Source: Petrosia ficiformis
Taxonomy: Eukaryota > Porifera > Demospongiae > Haplosclerida > Petrosiidae
NCBI GenBank assembly: GCA_947044365.1
Contig: OX345644.1
Coordinates: 5,090,577-5,154,576, forward strand
Direction: 5' to 3'
DNA length: 64,000 nucleotides
Under the pieces are notes generated by a model. It did not search any database. It was not told where the DNA came from and was given only the letters and a program-made list of their open reading frames with translations. Both the position numbers and the translations under genes were made by a program. Below, in pieces: positions 38,189 through 46,882 of the stretch (its first letter is position 1; every line of letters begins with the position of its first letter).

Positions 38189-40916
38189 AGTTGATTTATG
38201 CTATATTTATGGGCGGGGTGTTTCATGAAACTTTTGTCAGCTTTAAAACTTTCGAAGTACACATGTTCAAAGTTTCAAACTTGCTTTGTTGGAAAGAAGA
38301 TTCGTTAAGACACTGGAAGACTGAAAGAAGCCACACCTAGTACATACACATTGTATATGTAGAAGTTGTATCATTCTGGGCAGCTTCATCAATTAATGGG
38401 TGTAGCACATAAATTAACGCATGGTGAAGCTACAACACAGTACAGTCTACAACAACTACCAAATCCCATGGCCATCAATGGCTTTTAGTCCCACAACTAT
38501 CCCAATTTGACTCATGAAGGATAATACCCAACTCCATGTCATGTCTGTCTGTCTATATCATTTGTGTATATGACATAATGTCTATCATGTATTGTTATAT
38601 CAGTTTTTAAGTGCAGTTTCTGTTATCATTTGTTAATTGTTTAGTGATAATAATGTTGTGAACAATCAGAGGATACAACAAGTGTATACTATTTAATTAT
38701 CACTGACCAGATAGTATATAAATCTCTTTTGTACAGATATGACTGCCACACCTCCTGGTCTTGCTCCTATAAAATGAACATAAAATTTAATATCAATCTT
38801 TTATTTTTGTACATATATATTTAGATGACTTCCAATGGCTTTAAAAGGCATATAGCTGTTGTGTTCACTCACATCACTGTCACAAATACATTCTTTCTTA
38901 AAAGTCAGTTCATAGAAACTAGTACATAGCATCAAATGGTATATACAAAGTGCTACAATGATTTTTATGCCAAAAATGACAATAATGACGGCTACTGGAA
39001 CACAGCCCAATGGCATATTTATACATGATCATCAGATTAATTTTTTCATATAATAAAATATATAATTACATTGTATACTATAGCTAACAGGTATATCTTA
39101 GGTACCAGCATACACACATGTACACCCAATGGCGATGGGTGGTTATGCAACCACTAAGGCTATAAATATTCCTAATAATTAGAGTTCAATTCAGTTGTGA
39201 AAAAAGAATGGAATGAAGAGAGACTGGAAACATTAAAGTCAGAAAATAGTGTGTGTAGTGATCAGACAGTTCTAGTGCCCTGTCAGTTATAGAATATATT
39301 ATATGTACGTACCATGGTTTGTATCAGGAATATAAGACCCCAAGATATTAGCCCGAGAATAAGCCGAGGGTTGCTATTGAGGAGAGGTCAAGTCTTATTG
39401 CCTCCCTATGTTACATGGCCACCATCCAAGGCCCCATCCTACCCACATTAGACAAAAGAACTGCTGGCATACATGTACATGGGCACCACAGTCCAGACCA
39501 GCAGTATGTATCCTTAGTCTACCCTACCAAAGCATTGTGACAGAGTCTTCTTGGCCCAAGCCAAACTGAAGCCCCACTTTAACAGGCCGGGTGATAATAC
39601 CACATTATGGAATGAGTTCTCAGGCAGGGCAGCCCTCAAGCTCTGTGGTCACTGCACCAGTGAGCTATCTAGTGAGCCATTACAGGTTTCCCCAACCCCA
39701 CCCACCTCCCTGAAAACCTCACAGAATTGTTTCAACCAGGGGCAATGCTCTGTTTCTGCCTGACATAACCACACCATTGTTACTGGTGCCATCTATCACA
39801 TCCTCTGCTCTAGTGCCCAAGAACTCAAGGTATCTTGAAAGGGAAGTTTCCAAATACCTCCCAAGCTTCCATGGGTTCCTTGCACCTCCACCCAGCAATG
39901 CTCAGATGACAATCTAATTAGTTCTCAGAGGACTAATCTAGGTGTGGTTCCAAGTTCTAACAATCACTTGAAGGAGGGATGGGTGGCAACATACATGTAC
40001 ATATAATATCATAAATTATTTTTAAAGAGGCCTTTGTGGCTAGGTAGAGACATCAGTATTGTATTGGAGTATTCCTGGACATTCTATTACTACAGGAAGA
40101 TGGATCAATAAAAACATCTGTTTTCCGGAAACCTACCCATACTGACAAGTATCTGGATTTCAATTCTCATCATCCTCTCTCACATAAATCATCAGTGATT
40201 CGAACACTATACCACTGCTCTCATACCCTTGCTTCAACCACTGCGTTACAATCCAAGGAAGATAAACATATACACAGTGCACTCAAAGGCAATGGATATC
40301 CAAGACGCTTTATTCATAGGATTGCGAATCAAGTTCAAAGCCAATTACCTTTTGTTAAAACAGAACAGTCTTACCAAAATACAATTCAAGAGACTAAACC
40401 AACTGCTGTTATAACTCTACCATATCTCCAGGGTCTCTTGGAAGCTATTCGCCAGATCTTAGGTGAGTACAAAATTGAGGTACGGTTCAAACCTCATACA
40501 ACCCTAAGACAGATCCTAGTAAAACCTAAGGACCCTACATCTCGAAAAGATGTGGTGTACAGCATCCCATGTGCAGACTGTAATAAATGCTACATAGGAC
40601 AGTCAGGCAGATCATTATCTTGTAGAAAGAACATAAAAGAGCTGTTATAAGTGGAGATATGAATGCCTCGGCAATTGCTGAGCATGCATGGACCAATCAT
40701 CATGGTGTCAACTGGGAGGAAGCCAAAGTATTAGATGTCTGTGATAGATGGCATGAGAGATGTCTACTAGAATCATGGCACATGTTGAACCACCCAGAAC
40801 GTATAAATAGAGATAAAGGAATTCTGCCAGATATATACCACTCTCTTGTACCACACATTGAAGGTTAATGCTACATTAATTTTAATTACATCATTTCTAT
40901 TTATTTTATTATATAC

Positions 40917-40969
<53 letters not shown>

Positions 40970-43900
40970 TATATATATATGTATATGTATGTATACGTAT
41001 GTATGTGTGTATATATATGTATGTGTATTAATTTACTAAATTATTTTTATATTATTTCAATTGTTTATTTATCTGTAATTCTAGCGTACAATAATATTAT
41101 TGTTGTTACCAACAACCTGTTTAATGTTCATTCTTTTTAGACTTTATACCCTGTTTATTTTTTAGAGTACAATATCCCTAACTTTACTGTATTTATCTTG
41201 TTTATTGTTTATTTTGTTACTCCATTATTTCTTTTCTTACCTGTATCTATATAAATGACATTACTAGCTTCACTTTTATGCCCTGATGAAGACACCTGGA
41301 TAGGTGTTGAAACATTGGCTATATTTATTCTCTTTTTATTAAAGAAATATTTCAAAATTGGCTAGTGATTACTCCAATACAATACTGATATAATATCATA
41401 TAGTATTGTTTCTTCTCGTGTTATTCACTAATAATAATTACAGATCACCAGGCAAGTCCACTAATGATCTATAAATTCTCAGTGGGCATATCAGTCCCTT
41501 TAAAACTATTCCCTTTCCAGGTGGGTTTAGTGATAGCTTCTATCTACCAAATGAGCTCTCACTGCCCTGCCAAACCAGAGCATTGGAATTGAAATTTCAG
41601 AATTGGAATGTTTCTGGAATTTTCCACTTTTAGTGTGAATTGCAATGGAATTATGAATTGGCAACTAATGCTATCATATGAATGAGAATTGAATTGAAGT
41701 TTTGCTTGGAATGGTACAATTCCATTGTTGAAAAGGAACATACATGTATTGTATGTGATAACATTTAATGTTATTACTTAATACGGTCCTTGAATAATGA
41801 ATTCTGTTTGGGCTGGGAATGGTGTAGATACATGTACAACGGGAATGGTGTAGATTTAATGGGAATGATGTAGATATGGGAATGGTGTAGATACAATGGG
41901 AATGGTGTAGATTCAATGGGAATGGTGTAGATATAATGGGAATGATGTAGATATGGGAATGGTGTAGATATAATGGGAATGGTGTAGATTTAATGGGAAT
42001 GATGTAGATATGGGAATGGTGTAGATTTAATGGGAATGGTGTAGATATAATGGGAATGATGTAGATATGGGAATGGTGTAGATATAATGGGAATGGTGTA
42101 GATATAATGGGAATGGTGTAGATATAATGGGAATGGTGTAAATATAATGGAATTGTAGTGGAATTCATAGCACTACCTGTAGTAATTGGAGTGGAATTGG
42201 TAAATTTTAAATTCATTTACTGGAATTGCATTTGTAATTTGAATTTGAATTGAATCATTCCACATCTTGTCTTCAATTCCAATGCCCTGTGCCAAACGCA
42301 ACATGATCTCAGCAAGGGAAAATCCTGCTGTGGTAGCATGCAACATGAAAATGCTTCATGGTCATTGGCCATCTGTAATTGAATGGCTAGGGATCTCTAC
42401 CAACCCTGAAAATGTAGTTCAACCATAGTAACCTGAGCTGGATTCCATATTCAGGGAAGCCTGACTCCCACCTGAGATACTTGCTTGATTTCACTCCAAT
42501 GAAGAGGATGCAAATCCATCAAACATAAGGAGCTTGTGTCCGGGGCATTGGTTTTTGAAATGGAATGATTCTGAAATGTTCCCTTTTTAGCATGTAATTA
42601 TGATATGGCAACTGATGCTATTAAAATGAATGAGAATTGAATTGCATGTTGCTTTGGAATGGTACAAATTCCATGGGAAAGGACCCACCCCCGGCCACCT
42701 CATACTTACATTTGATGCTATTACTTAATATTAAACTCTATTTCAGTCAAAATTCATTGAAATAGTGTTCTAATGTGGAATAGTGTGAAATAGCATGGAA
42801 TTATGGAACTGTAGTGGAATAGTGTGAAATAGCATAGAATTGTAGTGGAATGGTATAGAGTCAGTCACATGGAATTGTAGTGGAAGTCACAACACTATGG
42901 TAATTGGAATGTCCTTGAACTAAAATTAATTTACTGGAATTGAATTGAAGTATTTGTAATTTAAATCTGAATTGAATCATTCCAGCCTCAATTCCAATCC
43001 CTTGTTCAAGTCTCTCCTCAGGTACACATGTACCTCTAGGACACTGGTTCCCTCAGGCAAGAGCTTCACACAGAGAATTATTCTATGCCACGTTACACTA
43101 AATTATGGTTTTTGATTCCTCCTCTCCTGGAATGGTGTCTCCTTCTTCCCTGTCACAAGGTCTACTCCACATTTGTTCTCACCTCAGATGCCTCAGGCAA
43201 CTGGGGCTGTGTGACCTACTCACTCTACAACTAGTTTTAGTTCAGGTGGCCAGTCTCTTGACTATCTATGGATATCACTGCCAAAAAACAGCTGCCCATT
43301 CATTCAGGCCTAGCAATCTGGGGCAAGAAGTGGACAGAGAACTTAGTCCTCGTCTGATGTGACAATTTGTACATAGCACAAGATGTCATGCATCTTATGC
43401 AAAGTCTGTTCTTTATAACAACTTCCTTCTCTCTATCAATAACTCCCCAACACCTGTCGGGTTACCATAACAATCTAAGACTGGTCAACTTTGTCAGGAA
43501 AACCATATTATTGTGAGTTACAGGTGAATCTCTCTGTCCAGTTGCTGCTGTACTGCACTACATCCGAATCAGAGGTATAGAGACGGGCCCTTTATTCTGC
43601 TTTTCAGATAGACGAACATTCGCCCAACAGAGGTTTGTGTCATCCATTTCTCAATCCCTATCATGCAACAGTTTGGACTCATCCCTGTATAGCAGCTACA
43701 GTTTCCGCACAGGAACCACAACCACAATTGCTGCCCAAGGTGTTAGTGATGCCCTATTCAAAACAATGTGTAAATGGGAAAGCATTGGCTACACTACCTA
43801 TATCCAGAACTCTCCTCTAACTGTACTCATGTGTACAGATGTCTGTATGCATGCATGTGTACACATATGTTTCTATACTTTTACCCATTTATATATATTT

Positions 43901-46358
43901 GTCATGTACTCGCTCATAGACATGTATGGTTGCTAAATTATATCTCTATTTCAATTCATGTGTATAAATATATATATATATATTTATATATATATATATA
44001 TATATATAGGGTGAGGCGATTATAAATGTTATAGAATGAGTACACAAATATATTTCGGAAAGGCAAAACTATACTGTAGCTGTGTGTAACGTAGTGTCTT
44101 GAATTTGTACCACGTGAGTATTGTGGTCTTGTAGTTTGTGTTGCTACGTTTGATGGCAGGTTTTATATCTGATTTATTAAATTTCTGAAGTTTTGCAATT
44201 ATAAATGTATGTGTATATGTATGTGTTATACCACCAGGTATAAATGTGATATATACTGAGGGAGGGTGGTATAATATATTTACGATGATCCTAATCCAGT
44301 TCCATCGAAGAAACGCAACATGTCCTTATCGAAAGAAGGGAAGATTTTTGAGTGTTTCAGAACATCAGTTAACTGTGATGTCGAAGCACAGATTCCTAAA
44401 ATCACAGAGAAGTCTAGTAAGTGGGGAATTGGTAACCTGAAAGATTGGTTTGAAGACTACAATAGCAGAAACCCAAGCGATACTTGTCCTAGTGAAATTT
44501 TAACTCCTACTAGTTCTCGCCGGGTAAATGCTTCACCTCCTGGATATTTGCTGACATATCCACCATTCCCACCTCCATTTCCTTCAACACCTTATTATCC
44601 AAAATTACCGCCAATTACATCATCATATTTGGTTATTGAAGACGACTTGCACTGTACTGAATGACTGTTTATGGCTATTTTATTTTTTTGCTTTTTACAT
44701 TTAATGAAAAATTGACTGTTTATGGCTTAGGCATGTGATCATGTGCCACAAAAAAGAAATCAGTGATGTAAATACAAATTAAACATATCTTCATCACGGT
44801 TGTCATCTGACATATACCCAGTACATGAGGCATTTGGTCCAGATCTCTGTATTGTCTGGATCATGTTCATCCCATATAGCCTCACACAATACACAACGAT
44901 TAGTTTTTGTTTCTGCTCTTGTTTTAGGTTTTATGCTTCCTTTTCCTTTCTGCTTCTTTTGTTTTCTCCCCTTCTATTTCGTTTTTTTTTCTCAACCTCT
45001 CCAGACCTTTGTTGCTGGTTAGACTCTGACCAATTCCTACTATCTGTTTTCTTTTCCCCCTTTAGATCTGTGAAGTTTGTTGGTTTTAAAACAACTCCGA
45101 GAGTACAATGGATAATCCAGAAGAAGGAATTGATATAGAAGAAGATGAAGGTGTGGATTGATCTTGATGTTTATCTGTTGTTGGATCCACAAATGTGCAT
45201 TTGTGCAGGGAGGAGTAGATGATGTAAAACTGATGGAAGAAGTTAGTGATATTTCATTTGATACACCTGACGAAGGAGGAGGAATCAGGTGTTTAGGAGT
45301 CTCATTCCCTTCATCAGCATTTTTGATGTCACTTGACGGAGAGATTGGCTGTGAAGGTAGTAATGATTTAAGTGATACTGCATTTGGATTAAACAGTTTT
45401 ATCCCCACTAGAGTTTCATTTGGGAGGAGGGGGGCATTCGCCCCCCTTGGAATTTCTCTGCAAACATGCACACCACGATGACCCTCTATGTCGCCCCCAA
45501 AGTCTTTCAAATTTAAGGTTTGCGCCCCCTCAACAGATGTTCTAAATGAAAGCCTGCCTGCCTTCTGTTATTCTATATTCTGTTTTGTATCTATTTTTCT
45601 AGATGTCTGCTAACAAAGAAGGGAAATATCGTTTGTTTATCACTCATCACTCTGTCCTTGTAAAATCTTGTACTAGCACTTACCAGGCTGACTTGAGTGG
45701 TTTTAATGGCCATATCAAGTGGCGAGTGAAGTGAGATGGTAACTTGAGGAGATTGATTCCATTTGTCTTACCTAAATGACAAATATTATATGTAATATGG
45801 GAACTGTGGCCATCCCAAGACATTCTCCCTACCAAAACCTGCAACGAGACATTGTGGTGATTTTGATGAGAAACCCGATTCATCCACATTAAATCAGAAC
45901 TATGATGAAGACCAAGTTTTAAAGTGTGGTTAAACCCACTGATGAACTGCATGTGGTGTTGCCGCTTTAGTCTGATATAATTATTAGAAGAGCTTGTGGG
46001 ACATGTTCTGTTATTGTAGGACTGTAGCACCACCAATCATGTCCTGGTACTCCATCAGCAAATGCAATCCTCTTCTTGGCAATCAACAGAAAATCTTTGT
46101 CACCTCACTATCCCATAACCAGTTTATTGCTTCAATAATCTCTGACTCTTCATTGTCTGTGAATACATTAGGTCTTCCCATCTTTAACCTACTGTTGATG
46201 TTTTGTATACAGTAATCTCGGAGTGCAAGTCCCATTCTCATACATGGTAAGATCGCAAAGTTGCAAATAAATTCATGTGGATTTCCGTATTCCCATACAT
46301 TTTTACCTAGCGCGTAATTACCTCAAGAACGCAATTACGTTATATATATATATATATA

Positions 46359-46398
<40 letters not shown>

Positions 46399-46760
46399 GT
46401 GCAATTGGAATACATGCAGGTTTGAAAAACTTAATTTGTTGATACGTTTATGTACATACAGTAGTACATGTACATACCTTGTGTTTTTAATTCACCCACT
46501 CTTCCAAATTGTCTTTTAAACAAAGTAGCAATTCCTTTTCCCATATGTAAATCTTCACTGACACAATGAGCCATTGATGCAGTAGGTGGACACGAAAACA
46601 AATCTCCCTTCACTTCAGTGAAGGACATGAGCATAGGTTGTTTTAGCTGAGAAGATAATGGACCAACTTCAGTTGGAGAAGTCTTTTGTATTGGTTGATT
46701 GCTATCCCTCTCAGGTGATGTGCTTGAATCTACAGTCCGTATCTCTTTCGGTGTAGCCAT
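37806..46760 (-). CDS. OARD1: OARD1/TARG1 macrodomain ADP-ribosyl-ester hydrolase, complete
   Basis: Three exons in phase: 46760-46478, 38766-38708 and 38021-37806; 558 nt, 185 residues. A 45-residue Ser/Pro/Thr-rich N-terminal extension precedes the macrodomain, which starts at [20 protein letters not shown] and continues with [14 protein letters not shown] (ligand-binding loop). The last exon carries [15 protein letters not shown] and [14 protein letters not shown]. The lysine of LVTK and the aspartate of GCGLD correspond to human Lys84 and Asp125, the catalytic pair that removes ADP-ribose from glutamate esters and deacylates O-acyl-ADP-ribose. Human OARD1 is 152 residues, so the extension is the main difference. 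Intron 1 is 7.7 kb and filled with retro- and DNA-transposon remnants; a donor GTCAGT is used after exon 2. Shares a very short divergent promoter with TBC1D19. Confidence 0.93.
39551..39840 (+). pseudogene. Possible DIRS-type gag-like remnant
   Basis: The frame includes [20 protein letters not shown], then CFNQGQC and, after a stop, a His/Cys-containing stretch. The W...F-GRA...C-x2-C arrangement resembles nucleocapsid-like regions of DIRS elements, whose later genes occur at 43166-43825. Frame is broken and the match is weak. Confidence 0.35.
40072..40868 (+). pseudogene. Penelope-like RT C-terminus plus GIY-YIG endonuclease, frameshifted
   Basis: The first frame (40072-40650) covers the RT thumb ([16 protein letters not shown]) and the linker, then [20 protein letters not shown], the Cys pair and GIY-YIG-like core. 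A small indel near 40625 puts the rest ([20 protein letters not shown] and the His/Glu-containing end, to 40868) into another frame. Homology continues across the break, so this is a recently damaged copy. GIY-YIG endonucleases nick the target for these retroelements. Upstream RT palm motifs are missing. Confidence 0.85.
40911..40990. repeat. (TA)n microsatellite
   Basis: About 70 bp of alternating TA immediately downstream of the Penelope-like coding region. Other (TA)n runs lie at 18285-18350, 29790-29832, 38145-38184, 43967-44008 and 46338-46396. Confidence 0.95.
41283..41313 (+). other. Hammerhead-like core motif in the Penelope-like 3' region
   Basis: CTGATGA (41283-41289), a six-pair stem II ACACCT/AGGTGT with GGAT loop, then GAAAC (41309-41313). 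This is the canonical box order of hammerhead ribozymes known from Penelope-like elements. A GCC just upstream can pair with GGC downstream, but a proper stem III and cleavage triplet are not evident, so it may be decayed. Confidence 0.6.
41576..42289. mobile_element. 714-bp hAT-type element with internal 20-bp satellite and perfect duplication
   Basis: Inverted ends CAGAGCATTGGAATTGAA and (right end) TTCAATTCCAATGCCCTG. Flanked by TGCCAAAC on both sides (41568-41575 and 42290-42297). The middle (41815-42140) is a tandem array of GGGAATGGTGTAGATATAAT-type units. No transposase. A related but more decayed copy with CGGGGCATTGG and CCAATCCCTTG ends lies at about 42541-43008. Confidence 0.92.
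42541..43008. mobile_element. Decayed relative of the 41576-42289 hAT element
   Basis: Same terminal words (GGGGCATTGG at left, TCAATTCCAATCCC at right) and the same GAATGATTCTGAAATG and TTGAATTGAA subterminal blocks, but no convincing target duplication. Confidence 0.65.
43166..43825 (+). pseudogene. DIRS-type retroelement relic: RNase-H-like piece and tyrosine recombinase
   Basis: Two readable pieces. At 43166-43222, [19 protein letters not shown] resembles the start of the RNase H domain of DIRS elements. At 43523-43825 an open frame reads [57 protein letters not shown] and [12 protein letters not shown], the C-terminal half of a DIRS tyrosine recombinase. The arginine (SFR) and the nucleophile-like tyrosine (TTYIQ) are present, but the histidine usual two positions before the arginine box is tyrosine here. 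The two pieces are in different frames with stops between. The element is interrupted by the Penelope-like and hAT insertions to its left. Confidence 0.8.
44320..44664 (+). pseudogene. Crypton/ZMYM-like (DUF3504-type) N-terminal fragment, 114 residues
   Basis: A clean frame from ATG to TGA. Residues about 29-60 ([20 protein letters not shown], then [10 protein letters not shown]) resemble the helical DNA-binding segment that precedes the tyrosine-recombinase domain in Crypton transposons and their ZMYM/QRICH1 relatives. A Pro-rich tail ([18 protein letters not shown]) follows and the frame closes without the catalytic domain. It could be a truncated transposon gene or the first exon of a spliced one. 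No downstream recombinase exon was recognised. Confidence 0.5.
44665..45680. other. Unexplained stretch inside OARD1 intron 1
   Basis: Open frames occur on both strands (for example 45158-45481 +), but none has a recognisable domain and they overlap each other. A short block with GGGGGGCATTCGCCCCCC (about 45430) resembles GGGGGCAAATGCCCCC at 3137, suggesting a shared repeat. Possible remains of the neighbouring transposons. Confidence 0.4.
45690..46182 (-). pseudogene. pogo/Tigger-like DDE transposase relic
   Basis: Read on the minus strand: [20 protein letters not shown] (helix-turn-helix region, near 46182-46120), then after stops and frame changes DGHSSHIT followed by [18 protein letters not shown] and [18 protein letters not shown] is the hallmark second catalytic-aspartate motif of DDE_1/pogo transposases, and the LPPH..QPLD-like block follows in decayed form. 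Several in-frame stops show it is dead. Confidence 0.8.
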
Positions 46761-46882
46761 TCCTACATTATGTCACGTGAATGTCACAAAAAATATCTGG
46801 CTGCACATACACTGTAGTGTAGGAGTTCCACCCTTTTGCGAGGTTCTGAACCACGTGTATTCTCAATGAATGTTGTACTATT
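46761..46882. promoter_or_regulatory. Bidirectional promoter, OARD1 / TBC1D19, with two CACGTG E-boxes
   Basis: Only 122 bp separate the two start codons. Two perfect palindromic CACGTG sites lie at 46774-46779 and 46852-46857, one near each gene. CACGTG is the binding site of bHLH-zip factors such as USF and MYC/MAX. The regulatory role is inferred. Confidence 0.7.

Larger units (their letters stand above)
40051..41389 (+). mobile_element. Penelope-like retroelement, 5'-truncated
   Basis: Starts within the reverse-transcriptase thumb region ([20 protein letters not shown], then [19 protein letters not shown]) and runs through a GIY-YIG endonuclease and a 3' region with a (TA)n tract and a hammerhead-like motif. 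The fragment is bounded by inverted 20-bp copies: ATCAGTATTGTATTGGAGTA at 40052-40071 and its reverse complement at 41370-41389. Such complex, inverted flanks are common for Penelope-like elements. Inserted in OARD1 intron 1, opposite in strand to the host gene. Confidence 0.85.

Noticed and set aside
44800..45510. Overlapping 107-156-residue frames on both strands
   Set aside because: No recognisable domain, several frames open simultaneously, and located in transposon-rich intron sequence.
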